The notes: generated from the sequence alone by a model not told the origin. Shown: positions 1-9,171, numbered from the stretch's first letter. The stretch: 64,000 nt of DNA from Streptomyces sp. 35G-GA-8 (GCF_023534745.1 NZ_JAMHJQ010000005.1:449889-513888); one strand, 5' to 3'. Program-made: numbers and translations.

Positions 1-1199
1 GGGTCCCGCTCTATACGGCGCCGACGTACGAGGGCAAGCTCCAGCTGTTGTGGAACGAGGCCCCGGTGACGCGGCCCGGCACGGCCTATCTGTACTCGGA
101 CCTCAATCTGATCTCGCTCCAGCTGATCCTGGAGCGGATCACCGGTCGCACGTTGGACGCCCTGCTCCGTGACGAGATCACGGCCCCGCTCGGGATGCGT
201 CGCACGCGCTACAACCCGCCCGCCTCCTGGAAACCGGCGATCGCCGCCACCGAGGACGCACGTCGGCCCTGGTCGGGGCTCGACCGGGGGCTGGTGTGGG
301 GCGAGGTGCACGACGAGAACGCGTACAGCCTCGGCGGGGTCGCGGGCCACGCCGGGGTCTTCTCCCGCGCCTGGGACCTGGCGGTCCTCGCCCGTACGCT
401 GCTGAACGGCGGCGCGTACGGCCGGGCCCGGATCCTGCGGCCCGAGTCCGTGGAGCTGATGTTCACCGACTTCAACTCCGGTTTCCCCGGCGACGCCCAT
501 GGACTGGGCTTCGAGCTCTACCAGCACTGGTACATGGGCGCGATGGCCACCCCGAGCACGGCGGGCCACACCGGGTTCACGGGCACCAGTCTCGTTCTCG
601 ACCCGACGACCGACTCCTTCCTGATCGTGCTCGGCAACTCGGTGCACCCCGTACGGAGCTGGCGGTCCGGCAGCGCGCCGCGCGTCGCGGCGGCCAACCG
701 GATGGCGCGGGCCGTCGCCGTGCGGCCCGCGCACGGCCGTACCGCGTGGTTCTCCGGCATGGCGAGCGCCACGACGGCCACGCTGACGCTTCCCCCGGTC
801 ACGGCCCGCGCCGGAGTGCTGCGCTGTTCGCTGTGGTGGGACACCGAGCCGGACGCGGACGGGCTGTTCCTGGAGGCGTCGGCCGACGCCGGGGGCGCGT
901 GGCGGCCGGTGCCCTTCACGACCGTGGGCCCCGGGCAGGAGCCGCTGGCGCACCCGGCGGGCTCGGCCACGGGCTGGTCGGGACGCGGCTGGCACCGGCT
1001 GACCGCTGATCTGGCGGCCTGGCGGGATACGGAGGTACGGCTGCGCTGGCGGTACACGACGGACCGGCTGTATGTGGGGCGGGGCGCGTATGTGGACGGG
1101 CTGCGGGTCGAGGACGGCGGACGCCCGGTCTTCGACGAGGCACGGCGGAAGGACGCGGCGCGTATCGAGGCGGCCGGCTGGGTGGCCTCGGAGGACTGA
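1..1199 (+). CDS. Serine hydrolase (beta-lactamase / class C PBP-like), 5' end outside window
   Basis: The reading frame is open from base 3, so the true start and the SxxK nucleophile motif lie left of the window; about 398 codons are visible. Near the left edge YLYSDLN fits the YxN motif of the beta-lactamase/esterase fold, and HTGFTG around 565-585 fits the KTG-like box, as in the serine hydrolase family related to class C beta-lactamases and EstB esterases. After about residue 240 a different domain of roughly 140 residues follows, beta-rich with several WRY/SLWWDTE segments, resembling the jelly-roll domains of secreted peptidases. Substrate unknown; a peptidase or esterase on cell-wall or D-amino-acid compounds is inference. 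It converges on the kinase gene. Confidence 0.8.
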   Translation, partial: VPLYTAPTYEGKLQLLWNEAPVTRPGTAYLYSDLNLISLQLILERITGRTLDALLRDEITAPLGMRRTRYNPPASWKPAIAATEDARRPWSGLDRGLVWGEVHDENAYSLGGVAGHAGVFSRAWDLAVLARTLLNGGAYGRARILRPESVELMFTDFNSGFPGDAHGLGFELYQHWYMGAMATPSTAGHTGFTGTSLVLDPTTDSFLIVLGNSVHPVRSWRSGSAPRVAAANRMARAVAVRPAHGRTAWFSGMASATTATLTLPPVTARAGVLRCSLWWDTEPDADGLFLEASADAGGAWRPVPFTTVGPGQEPLAHPAGSATGWSGRGWHRLTADLAAWRDTEVRLRWRYTTDRLYVGRGAYVDGLRVEDGGRPVFDEARRKDAARIEAAGWVASED

Positions 1200-1200
1200 C

Positions 1201-1215
1201 CCCCGGCGGCCGGGG
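1201..1215. terminator. Short GC hairpin between convergent genes
   Basis: CCCCGG and CCGGGG flank a 3-base loop directly after the serine hydrolase stop codon. It sits in the 23-bp gap between two convergent genes and could end transcription from either side. The stem is only 6 bp and has no U-tract, which is usual in Streptomyces. Confidence 0.45.
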
Positions 1216-1222
1216 AGGGCGC

Positions 1223-3547
1223 TCAGCGGCCCCTGGTGCCGTGCTGCTGGCGCAGGGCGGCGACCTGGCGGTACAGCTCCACCGCCTCGCCGCCCCGTCC
1301 CAGCTGCTCCAGGCAGTGCGCCTCGTCGTTCCTGGCCGCCAGGGTGTCCGGGTGGACGGCGCCCAGGACCCGGTGCCGTGCCTCGGCGACCCTGCGGTAG
1401 ACGGTCAGGGCCTCGGACCAGCGGGCCAGCCAGCCCAGGCCGACGGCGATCTCGCGGCGGCTGACGAGGGTGTCGGGGTGGTCGGGGCCGAGGACCCGCT
1501 CGCGGGCCTCGCACACCTCTCGGGCCTCCGCGAGCGCCTCGTCCCAGCGGGCCAGCCGGCCCAGGTTGACCCCGAAGCCGTGCCGGGCCCGCAGGGTCTC
1601 CGGATGCAGCGGCCCCTGCACACGGGCGCGGTCGGCGACGAGCCCGCGGTACAGATCGAGCGCCTCCTCGCTGCGGCCGAGCCGGCCCAGGCTGATGCCG
1701 ATCTCGTAGCGCGCGGAGAGTGTGTCGGGGTGGTCGGGGCCCAGCGCGCGGGCGCGGACCGCGGCCACCTCGCGGTAGCCGCCCAGCGCCTCGGGCCAGC
1801 GGCCGAGCCGCCCCAGCGCGTAGGCCACCTCGTACTGGCTGACCAGTGTGTCGGGATGGTCGGCGCCGAGCACCCGGGCACGGGCCATGGCGACCGAGTG
1901 GGCCAGCCCGTACGCGTCCTCCAGGCGTCCCAGACGGCCGAGGTTGTACGCCAGGTTGTGGCGGCAGCGCAGGGTGTCCGGATGGTCGGGGCCCATCGTG
2001 CGCTCGCGCGAGGCGAGCACCGCGGCGAACACGTCATGGGCCTCGAAGTGCCGGCCGAGCTGTCCCAGTACGAACGCCATCTCCTGACGGGCGGCGAGCG
2101 TCTCCGGATGGTCCGGGCCCAGCGCGCGGGCGCGCCCCTCCGCGACGCGGGTGAACTCGCGCAGCGCGTCCGCCGTGCGCCCGGTCCTGCTGAGCGTGAA
2201 CCCGACCTCGTACCGGCTGGCGAGGGTGTCGGGGTGGTCGGGGCCCAGGGCGTGCTCCCGTTCCGCGGCGACCGCGCGGTGCACCTCTCCCGCCTCCTCC
2301 CAGCGGCCGAGCCGGCCGAGGCTCAGACCGGCGTTGTGCCGGCTGACGAGGACCGCGAGCTGTTCGGGGGACGGGGTGGGCCGCGCGGCGGCCGGATACG
2401 TTCCGGTGGTGGCGCGCGGATCGGCCGGGCGGGTCCACTCGCCGGTGAGGCCCGCGGTGTGGTCGGGCGGGGTGGGCCGCAGCACGGAGACACCGGTCGC
2501 CTTGTGGCCGGTGGTCATGGACCGGGCCCAGGGCGGCAGCGGGGTCGCGTCCGGCGGCGGCCCCGAGCCGCCCGGGTGGTGGGGCGTGGCACCCCCGTAC
2601 GGCGCCGGGAAGGCCGGGGTCGGCTGCGGACCGCTGCTCAGCGGGCCCGTGCTCCCGAGCCCCGTGCCTCCCGGGACCGTGCCCGCCGGACCGGGGGCGC
2701 CGCGCGCCGCGCCGATCCTGCGCCGCAGGTCGCCCGCGTCGGTGGGCCGCTCCTCCGGCGTCTTGGCCAGCAGATCGAGGACGAGCCGGTCGAAGAACTC
2801 GGGCAGTTCCGACCGGTGCTTGCGCGGCGGCTCCGGGAGGGTGTCGCGGTGGCCGACCAGGACCGCCCAGGCGTCGCCGAGGTCGAACGGCGGGGCGCCG
2901 GTGGCGATCTCGTACAGCACGCATCCCAGCGAGTAGAGGTCGCTGCGGTGATCGACATGGCCGGCGCCGATCTGCTCGGGCGACATGTAGTGCGGGGTCC
3001 CCATCGCGATGCCGGTACCGGTCAGCCGCGAGGTGAAGCCGATGTCATGACCGAGCCGCGCGATGCCGAAGTCGCAGATCTTCACCGTGCCGTCGGCGAG
3101 CCGCATGATGTTGGCGGGCTTCAGGTCGCGGTGGATGATGCCCTGGCCGTGGGTGTACGCGAGGGCGTCCGCGACCTGCTCGGCGATGTCGACGACATGG
3201 GGCACCGGCAGCGGATGCTGCTCGTTGTCCTCCAGCAGCTGGCTGAGATTGCGTCCGTCGAGCAGCTCCATCACGAGATAGAGCACTCCGTTGTCCTCGC
3301 CGAAGTCATGGACGACGGTGACGCCCCGGTGCTGGAGCGCGGCGGCGACCCGCGCCTCCCTGCGGAACCGCTCCCGCATGATCCGGGTGAAGGACTGGTC
3401 CTGCTGCGGGCCCAGCGGCTTGAGGCACTTGACCGCGACCTGTCTGCCGAGCGACTCGTCGCGAGCCCGCCACACCTCGCCCATCCCCCCGCGCCCGATC
3501 AGATCGAGCAGCCGGTAGCGGCCCTGGATCAGCCTGGTGTCCGCCAT
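1223..3547 (-). CDS. Ser/Thr protein kinase with C-terminal TPR array
   Basis: A 774-residue PknB-type (Hanks) kinase. Residues about 10-275 carry the glycine loop (GRGGMGEVW), the VAVK lysine, HRDLKPANI catalytic loop, DFG (CDFGIARLG) and SPEQ. A Pro/Gly/Thr-rich linker (about 280-395) leads to about nine tetratricopeptide units of 42 residues, whose junctions read xLGPDHPDTL eight times, as in kinesin-light-chain TPR proteins. No transmembrane segment is evident, so the kinase is probably cytoplasmic, with the TPR array serving as a protein-docking platform in place of the extracellular PASTA sensor of PknB. The 42-codon period makes the DNA at 1290-2330 an imperfect 126-bp tandem repeat. 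Start ATG at 3547; divergent from ligB. Partner proteins unknown. Confidence 0.93.
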   Translation of the reverse strand: MADTRLIQGRYRLLDLIGRGGMGEVWRARDESLGRQVAVKCLKPLGPQQDQSFTRIMRERFRREARVAAALQHRGVTVVHDFGEDNGVLYLVMELLDGRNLSQLLEDNEQHPLPVPHVVDIAEQVADALAYTHGQGIIHRDLKPANIMRLADGTVKICDFGIARLGHDIGFTSRLTGTGIAMGTPHYMSPEQIGAGHVDHRSDLYSLGCVLYEIATGAPPFDLGDAWAVLVGHRDTLPEPPRKHRSELPEFFDRLVLDLLAKTPEERPTDAGDLRRRIGAARGAPGPAGTVPGGTGLGSTGPLSSGPQPTPAFPAPYGGATPHHPGGSGPPPDATPLPPWARSMTTGHKATGVSVLRPTPPDHTAGLTGEWTRPADPRATTGTYPAAARPTPSPEQLAVLVSRHNAGLSLGRLGRWEEAGEVHRAVAAEREHALGPDHPDTLASRYEVGFTLSRTGRTADALREFTRVAEGRARALGPDHPETLAARQEMAFVLGQLGRHFEAHDVFAAVLASRERTMGPDHPDTLRCRHNLAYNLGRLGRLEDAYGLAHSVAMARARVLGADHPDTLVSQYEVAYALGRLGRWPEALGGYREVAAVRARALGPDHPDTLSARYEIGISLGRLGRSEEALDLYRGLVADRARVQGPLHPETLRARHGFGVNLGRLARWDEALAEAREVCEARERVLGPDHPDTLVSRREIAVGLGWLARWSEALTVYRRVAEARHRVLGAVHPDTLAARNDEAHCLEQLGRGGEAVELYRQVAALRQQHGTRGR

Positions 3548-3682
3548 CGCGTGCTGTCGCCCCCGTCACCTCGCTGCGCCCTCCCCGGCCCGTCCAGTAT
3601 GGCCGCACCGTCCCGGAGTGTGCACGGGGCGGGACGGGTGTCGGGGCCGAGCCGGGCCATTGCCCGGAGAATGTGCCGACGG

Positions 3683-3720
3683 CCGTACGTTCTTGCCATA
3701 CGTTCGTGCCATACGTCGTG
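3683..3720. repeat. Three imperfect 13-bp direct repeats in the kinase/ligB intergenic region
   Basis: Units CCGTACGTTCTTG, CCATACGTTCGTG and CCATACGTCGTG follow one another without a gap, in the divergent promoter region between the kinase (start 3547) and ligB (start 3799). The spacing is slightly more than one helical turn, so a head-to-tail regulator site is possible, but no known regulator was recognised. Confidence 0.5.
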
Positions 3721-3798
3721 GAGCCGGGCTGACGGGGCGTGCGGCCGGGTCCCCCGTCAGGACGGGCGGACCCGCGCGCGGCGTTGCACGATGGCAGC

Positions 3799-5352
3799 AT
3801 GCTGTTGGCACCGCTCGCGCATGTCTCCCGGGAGGTCGCCGAGACGTCGGCGCGCTCCCGGAAGATCTCCCTGCTGGCCGGACTCTTCCGTACGGCGGGG
3901 GCCGAGGACGTGCCCATCGTCATTCCGTATCTGGCGGGCCGGCTCCCGCAGGGCAAGATCGGCGTCGGCTGGAACGCGCTGAAGGACCCGCCACCGCCCG
4001 CGGACCGCGCCACGCTGACGGTGCACCGGGTCGACGCCGTCTTCACCTCTCTCGCGGCGGTGGCGGGCCGTGGGGCACAGGGCGAGCGCAGACGGCTGGT
4101 CCAGGAGCTGCTGGGCGCGGCCACCGAGGAGGAGCAGCGCTTCCTGGTGGGGCTGATCTCCGGCGAGGTGCGCCAGGGCGCGCTGGACGCCGTCGCCGTC
4201 GAGGCGCTGGCGGAGACCTCGGGCGCGCGGGCCGCCGCCGTACGCCGGGCGGTGATGCTGGCCGGTTCCCTCCAGCAGGTGGCGGAGCGGCTGCTGACGG
4301 AGGGGCCCCGGGTGCTGGAGGAGTTTCTGCTGACGGTGGGGCGGCCCGTACTGCCGATGCTCGCGCAGAGCGCGGCGAGCGTCGCGGAGGCGATCGGCCG
4401 GCTCGGGGAGTGCGCCGTCGAGGAGAAGCTGGACGGCATCCGGGTGCAGGTGCACCGCGACGGGCCGACGGTCCGGATCTTCACCCGCACGCTCGACGAC
4501 ATCACGGACCGGCTGCCCGAGGTGACGGCGATCGCCCTGGGGCTGCCCGGCGACCGTTTCGTGCTGGACGGGGAGGTCATCGCGCTGGACGCGGAGGGCA
4601 GGCCGAGGCCGTTCCAGGAGATCGCGAGCCGGGTCGGCTCGCGGATGGACGTACGGACCGCGGCGGCGGCCGTTCCGCTGTCCCCCGTCTTCTTCGATGT
4701 CCTCGCGGCCGGGGGCGAGGATCTGCTGGAGCTGTCGTGCGCGGAGCGGCACGAGGCGCTGGCGCGGCTGGTTCCCGAGCCGATGCGGGTACGCCGGATC
4801 GTGGTCACCGGCGCGGCCAGGGAGGAGGGGCGGGCCGCCGAGGCCTTTCTCCGCGACACCCTGGCCCGGGGCCATGAGGGTGTGGTGATCAAGGCGCTCG
4901 ACACCCCCTACAGCGCGGGCCGGCGCGGGGCAGGCTGGCTGAAGGTGAAGCCGGTGCACACCCTGGATCTCGTGGTGCTGGCCGCGGAGTGGGGGCACGG
5001 CAGGCGCACCGGCAGACTCTCCAACCTGCATCTGGGCGCGCGACGCCAGGACGGTTCGTTCGCGATGCTCGGCAAGACGTTCAAGGGACTCACGGACCAG
5101 ATGCTGGAGTGGCAGACGGAGCGGCTGCGGGAACTGGCGGTCCGTGACGACGGCTTCACCGTGACCGTACGCCCTGAACTGGTGGTCGAGATCGCCTACG
5201 ACGGACTCCAGCGGTCGTCCCGCTACCCGGCGGGGGTGACGCTGCGCTTCGCCCGGGTGGTCCGCTACCGCGAGGACAAGACCGCCACGGAGGCGGACAC
5301 GGTCGAGACGGTCCTCTCGGCGCACGGCCGGGAGGTGGCGGAGCCCGGCTGA
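3799..5352 (+). CDS. ligB: ATP-dependent DNA ligase LigB
   Basis: A 517-residue ATP-dependent DNA ligase of the actinobacterial LigB type. The N-terminal DNA-binding domain (about 1-180; GRLPQGKIGVGW is characteristic) is followed by the adenylation domain with the active-site lysine K210 in EEKLDGIR, the ELD-like LDGEVIALD motif, and an OB-fold C-terminus ending with WLKVKP and the PELVVEIAYDGLQRS region. Length matches LigB of mycobacteria (about 507 residues). It seals nicks using ATP and is accessory to the essential NAD-dependent LigA. An in-frame start exists at 3739, but homology to LigB N-termini (MLLxxLA) favours ATG 3799. No primase or nuclease domain is attached, unlike LigD. Confidence 0.93.
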   Translation: MLLAPLAHVSREVAETSARSRKISLLAGLFRTAGAEDVPIVIPYLAGRLPQGKIGVGWNALKDPPPPADRATLTVHRVDAVFTSLAAVAGRGAQGERRRLVQELLGAATEEEQRFLVGLISGEVRQGALDAVAVEALAETSGARAAAVRRAVMLAGSLQQVAERLLTEGPRVLEEFLLTVGRPVLPMLAQSAASVAEAIGRLGECAVEEKLDGIRVQVHRDGPTVRIFTRTLDDITDRLPEVTAIALGLPGDRFVLDGEVIALDAEGRPRPFQEIASRVGSRMDVRTAAAAVPLSPVFFDVLAAGGEDLLELSCAERHEALARLVPEPMRVRRIVVTGAAREEGRAAEAFLRDTLARGHEGVVIKALDTPYSAGRRGAGWLKVKPVHTLDLVVLAAEWGHGRRTGRLSNLHLGARRQDGSFAMLGKTFKGLTDQMLEWQTERLRELAVRDDGFTVTVRPELVVEIAYDGLQRSSRYPAGVTLRFARVVRYREDKTATEADTVETVLSAHGREVAEPG

Positions 5353-5403
5353 GGAAGCAGGGCCATGGGCCGGACAGGACCCAGGGGACGGCGGAACCCG
5401 CGA

Positions 5404-5438
5404 GTCCCGGGGCCGGTGAGCGGAACCGGCCCCGGGAC
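5404..5438. terminator. Bidirectional terminator ligB / PI-PLC
   Basis: Perfect 14-bp inverted repeat (GTCCCGGGGCCGGT with its complement) around a 7-base loop, lying between the convergent ligB and phospholipase genes. The symmetry lets it act on both strands. Confidence 0.8.
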
Positions 5439-5486
5439 GTGTGTGGCTCCCCGGGGGTTCCCGGGGGTCCCTGGCTTCCCTCGGAC

Positions 5487-6521
5487 TCAGCCGCGCGGAA
5501 CGACGGTCGCGAGCACCGTCGGCAGCGCGCGCCAGTCAGCCGAGATCAGGCTGGCGTTCCGCTGGGCCAGCAGGCTCAGCCGGTCGCGGGCCTGCTGCTC
5601 GGTGGGGTTGGTGCCGTCGATGGCCGGCGGCACGTTGTGGGCATCCGTCATCAGCAGGAAGTAGTTCCGCTGCGCGTACCACGCGGTGTCGATGCCGCCC
5701 GCCGTGTACGTGGCGGCGTCGCCGTCGAAGAACACGAACCAGGGCCTGATCGTCGCGTCCGTGTAGCGGGTGCGCGGATCTCCGGCGGTGGCCTTGTGGA
5801 CGGCGGGGAAGGCCGCGGCCTCGCTCAGCCGGCCCGCCGCCTTGAGGTCACGGAGATGGGTGGCGTACTCACGGTCGGTCCACAGGGTGTCGAGGGGGTT
5901 CTGCTCCTCCACCGTGCCGGGGATCAGCTCGACGATGAACTTGCCGGCCATCTGCGCGCGCGACGGCCAGGCGCCCGCCTGGGCCGCCTGGTCGAGGTCG
6001 GCGCGGTCGCCCACCAGGTCGGCGGGGCGGAAGAGCGCGTCGCCGAGCTTGCTGTTGAGCAGCGCGTCCAGGGCGGCGGGGCCACGGCCGCCCTGCCCCT
6101 GGAAGCCGTCCTTCATCTCGATCTTGATGACGATGGGCCGGTGGTTCCGGTTGGCGTCGTGCCAGGTCCTGATGTCGGTCAGACAGCCGGCCAGATCGCG
6201 GTTCTTCGCGTTGGTCCGCAGCTGGCTCACCGTGGTGGCGTTGGCGCAGTTGTTGTCATTGCCCAGCGGATTGCTGTGGGACACCCGCCAGGAGGCGCCG
6301 AACAGGTTGGTCCATACGTCGAGTTCGAGCATCCCGGCCCCGGAGTCGAGCGCGTCCGCGAAGTACGGGAAGGTGGCCTTCTCGTACGCGTTGTGGACAC
6401 CGACCCCGGTGGTGGAGGGGTAGGGAAGCGCGCCCGGGTCGGCGGCGCCGGCGGACGTGGCGGTGAAGGCGAGCACGGCGACGGCGCCGGCCGCCACCGT
6501 GGTGCGAAGGAGCTTTGCCAT
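5487..6521 (-). CDS. Secreted Ca2+-dependent phosphoinositide-specific phospholipase C-like protein
   Basis: 344 residues. An N-terminal Sec signal (hydrophobic AAGAVAVLAFTATSAGA, cleavage near residue 26) shows export. The catalytic pair of a PI-PLC X-type barrel is visible as H43 in GVHNAY and H82 in RVSHS, and E66/D68 in MLELDVW fit the Ca2+ ligands of the streptomycete Ca-dependent PI-PLC1 family (as in S. antibioticus PLC1). It would cleave phosphatidylinositol-type lipids outside the cell; the actual substrate in this organism is inference. ATG 6521 is preceded by GGGAGGA at good distance; the open frame further upstream is not coding. Monocistronic, converging on ligB. Confidence 0.85.
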   Translation of the reverse strand: MAKLLRTTVAAGAVAVLAFTATSAGAADPGALPYPSTTGVGVHNAYEKATFPYFADALDSGAGMLELDVWTNLFGASWRVSHSNPLGNDNNCANATTVSQLRTNAKNRDLAGCLTDIRTWHDANRNHRPIVIKIEMKDGFQGQGGRGPAALDALLNSKLGDALFRPADLVGDRADLDQAAQAGAWPSRAQMAGKFIVELIPGTVEEQNPLDTLWTDREYATHLRDLKAAGRLSEAAAFPAVHKATAGDPRTRYTDATIRPWFVFFDGDAATYTAGGIDTAWYAQRNYFLLMTDAHNVPPAIDGTNPTEQQARDRLSLLAQRNASLISADWRALPTVLATVVPRG

Positions 6522-6748
6522 ATGCCTTGTTCCTCCCGTTGCGCATGTCTTGGGCATGTCAACCGAGAGGGAGCGTAGGCGAGTTCCATGACGGGCGGGA
6601 GGACGCGAGCTTACGGATGTGATCAGCGGGAGCGGGCAGCGAGAAACGCGCCCCGCCGCTCGGTCGCGGTGGAGCGCGCTCGGTGCGCGAGGCGCCTGAT
6701 GGGAGGTGCGGTCGCGCCAGGACAGCCGCGGTACGGCTGGGGCAGGCC

Positions 6749-6949
6749 CTAGGGCAGCTGCTCCTCGATGGCCGCGCGACCCCGCTCGGCCAGCCGCCGC
6801 CTGGCCCATTCGATGTTCTCGGGGGTGAGATCGCGGCCGGAGGCCAGCGCGAGATCTTCGGCCGTGACCTGGTCGTACGCGCCGGTGTGCAGCAGCCGGT
6901 CGGGGGTCACGCTCTCGGGCTCCGGTCGCGCCGTGGATTCTGCGTTCAT
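6749..6949 (-). CDS. Small conserved hypothetical protein (66 aa)
   Basis: A 66-residue acidic protein starting MNAESTARPEP with a strong GAGGAGG ribosome binding site 7 bases upstream. The C-terminal part (VTAEDLALASGRDLTPENIEWARRRL) looks like a helical bundle. It lies 89 bp downstream of the RCK/ion-channel gene on the same strand and may be co-transcribed. Third-position GC fits a real gene. No function recognised. Confidence 0.65.
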   Translation of the reverse strand: MNAESTARPEPESVTPDRLLHTGAYDQVTAEDLALASGRDLTPENIEWARRRLAERGRAAIEEQLP

Positions 6950-7038
6950 GCCGCCTCCTCGTTCATCCGGTGTTCGCCATTCTCGTGCCCGCCGGGCCCC
7001 GCCGCATCCCCGGTATGCGGCGGCGCCGGGGCCGTGGA

Positions 7039-9018
7039 TCACCCCGCCGGGCGGGGCCGGGAGGCGGACTGCCGCCCGAGCAGTTCCGCCAGCCCCCTGC
7101 GGGTGGCCGCCAGCACCACCCGGTCCCGGGGGTGCAGCACATAGCCGGGGTGCAGATCCCAGACCAGCCCGGCCGGCCGGTGCTGCTCATGATCGAGCCG
7201 GGTGTCGGCGAGATCGGGCACCCGGTCCCCCGGCGCCGCGGTGTCCAGCGCGATGACCCGCCAGGCGCCCGGCCGGAACACCTCCGCGACCGTGCGCCCC
7301 TCCAGCCTCGGATGACCCGCCACGTCTATGGCGGCCATCAGCAGCACCTTGCGCTCCACCGGGATGGCCCCGAGGATCTGGCGGCCCATCATGGCGATGG
7401 CGAAGGCGGGGGCCGCCAGGGTGGACACGCTGCGGCTGCGGGTGAGCGCCCCGGGATGCGCCGCGCGCAGGGTGCGGTAGACAGCGGTCGCGAAGTCGTC
7501 GTCGTACAGCCGCAGTGCCACCCGCAGATCGGGCGCGATGGAGCGTGCGTAGAGCGCGGCTTCGAGATTGGTGGTGTCGACGCTCGTGAGGGCGAGCAGC
7601 GCGTGCGCGCGCTCGATCTTGGCCGCCTCCAGCACCCCCTCCTGGGTCACATCGCCCAGGACGGTCGGCACGCGCAGGCCGCGCGCGAGCGCGATCCCCC
7701 GCGCGTCGGGGTCCTCCTCCACGCACACCACGGGGATGCCGAGCTCACGCAGGCGTACGAGCACCCGGCTGCCGATCTTGCCGAGTCCGAGGAGCACGAC
7801 ATGACCGGAGATACCGCGCGGCGGCCGACGCAGCGCCGACGCCGTACGGAACGTGCCGAGCGCCTCCAGGACCGCCGCGAGTACGACAGGCAGCAGCAGG
7901 ATTCCGGTGACCATGGCGAGGAGCTGCATGACCTGCCGGGGCGCGGGCTCGCCGACGGCGGGATCGCCGATGGCGAAGAGATCGAGCAGCGTCAGATACA
8001 TCGCGCCCAGCGGATGGGCTCCGGTGACCAGCGACGAGACGACCGCGAGGGCGAGTACGGCGGCGATGATCCCGGCGAAGGACCAGCGCAGCCGGCGGGA
8101 GAACAGTGAGGCGAGCGGGGCGCCGCGGCCCGCGAGCCGGCGCGGCGGCAGATCGGGAGCGGCGTGCGAGACGGCTTCCAGTACGACCGTGCCGCGTCCG
8201 GTGGCGGCGGCGGCGCTCGCGTCGTCGGGCAGCAGTCGCGGGCCGTCCTGGCCGCTGTTGTCCGAACCCTCCGCGCCCGCCGGGTCGTTGGTGGTGGCGG
8301 AGAGCAGGGCGAGGGTGCACAGCCCCGGGTCGGCGATCTCGCCGGGTCCCGGCGGGTTACGCTCCACGGCTCGCAGCAGCAGGCCGTCGGCCCGTACGAC
8401 CTTGCTGGTCCCCGCGACGGCGGTGGCGGCCAGCGCGGGGGCCGCGGTGTCGGCGTCCGAGAGGACGGTGGTGGTGGCGTCCAGCGCCGCCCGGTCGAGA
8501 CCGGGGACGGCGACGGCGGCGGCCTGGTCGAGCAGTTCCTCCAGATGCTGGCCGAGCTTGCGGTTGTAGAGCCGGATGACCAGCCGCAGATGGGGGTTGA
8601 GCCTGCGGGCCGCGAGCGCGACCCGGATATTGATCTCGTCGTCGTCATGGACGAGGGCGAGGGCCGCCGCCTCCTCGACTCCGGCGTCCACGAGGACATC
8701 CTCGTCGAGCTCCGCCGCCTCCAGGATGCGCGTGCCGTCCGGTCTCCTGGGCCCTTCCCCGGCCGGGTCCGGGAGCGTCGCCGCCGTACGGGCCATGGCC
8801 GCGGACATCCGTCCGAAGAAGGCGGAGGCTCTGCCCAGACCGGCCAGCGGGGCGGGCGGGAGGCGGGAGGGGCGTACCGGCGGGATGACGAGTGTGACCC
8901 GCTCGCCGTAGACATCGCGCAGCTCGCCCGCCAGCCGGTGGGCCAGTGTGTCGTCGCCGCAGACGACCATATGGCCCGCCGGTGAGGCCTGTTGTACCTG
9001 GTGAGGAAGTGTGGACAC
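7039..9018 (-). CDS. Two-TM ion-channel-like protein with two TrkA-N/RCK NAD-binding domains
   Basis: 659 residues, GTG start at 9018. Order: N-terminal Rossmann domain (MVVCGDDTLAHRLAGEL, about 17-260, with NIRVALAARRLNPHLRLVIRLYN), a membrane segment around 315-335 (AGIIAAVLALAVVSSLV), a pore-like loop (LTLLDLFAIGDPAVGE), a second membrane helix (LAMVTGILLLPVVLAAVLEAL), then a classical TrkA-N domain (HVVLLGLGKIGSRVLVRL) and a TrkA-C-like end. This is the build of K+ channel/RCK and CASTOR/POLLUX-like proteins. The canonical TVGYGD filter is absent; AIGDP occupies the spot, so ion selectivity is open. Probably a plasma-membrane channel gated by nucleotide or redox state (inference). Confidence 0.8.
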   Translation of the reverse strand: MSTLPHQVQQASPAGHMVVCGDDTLAHRLAGELRDVYGERVTLVIPPVRPSRLPPAPLAGLGRASAFFGRMSAAMARTAATLPDPAGEGPRRPDGTRILEAAELDEDVLVDAGVEEAAALALVHDDDEINIRVALAARRLNPHLRLVIRLYNRKLGQHLEELLDQAAAVAVPGLDRAALDATTTVLSDADTAAPALAATAVAGTSKVVRADGLLLRAVERNPPGPGEIADPGLCTLALLSATTNDPAGAEGSDNSGQDGPRLLPDDASAAAATGRGTVVLEAVSHAAPDLPPRRLAGRGAPLASLFSRRLRWSFAGIIAAVLALAVVSSLVTGAHPLGAMYLTLLDLFAIGDPAVGEPAPRQVMQLLAMVTGILLLPVVLAAVLEALGTFRTASALRRPPRGISGHVVLLGLGKIGSRVLVRLRELGIPVVCVEEDPDARGIALARGLRVPTVLGDVTQEGVLEAAKIERAHALLALTSVDTTNLEAALYARSIAPDLRVALRLYDDDFATAVYRTLRAAHPGALTRSRSVSTLAAPAFAIAMMGRQILGAIPVERKVLLMAAIDVAGHPRLEGRTVAEVFRPGAWRVIALDTAAPGDRVPDLADTRLDHEQHRPAGLVWDLHPGYVLHPRDRVVLAATRRGLAELLGRQSASRPRPAG

Positions 9019-9129
9019 GGCACCAGTGTGCCGAACATCCGAGCGGACACGACACAGCCGCCCCTGCCAGGGACGTGGCGAGGAGCGGCTGAACCCAGGT
9101 CGGATCCCCCTTGTCCGGGGGACCTATGA

Positions 9130-9156
9130 CGCCTGATCAGGTCTTTCGATCAGGCG
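9130..9156 (-). terminator. Terminator of the formate dehydrogenase gene
   Basis: CGCCTGATC and GATCAGGCG form a perfect 9-bp stem with a 9-base loop 16-42 bp after the fdh stop codon. It separates fdh from the channel gene, which starts at 9018. Confidence 0.75.
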
Positions 9157-9171
9157 CTCGCCACCGAGCGA

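Noticed and set aside
1241-3982. Long plus-strand open frame (over 900 codons) antisense to the kinase and overlapping ligB
   Set aside because: It mirrors the strong codon bias and TPR repeats of the minus-strand kinase gene; no start signal and no domain.
3306-5325. Minus-strand frames across ligB
   Set aside because: Shadow frames of a well-supported ligase; no ribosome binding site or family motif.
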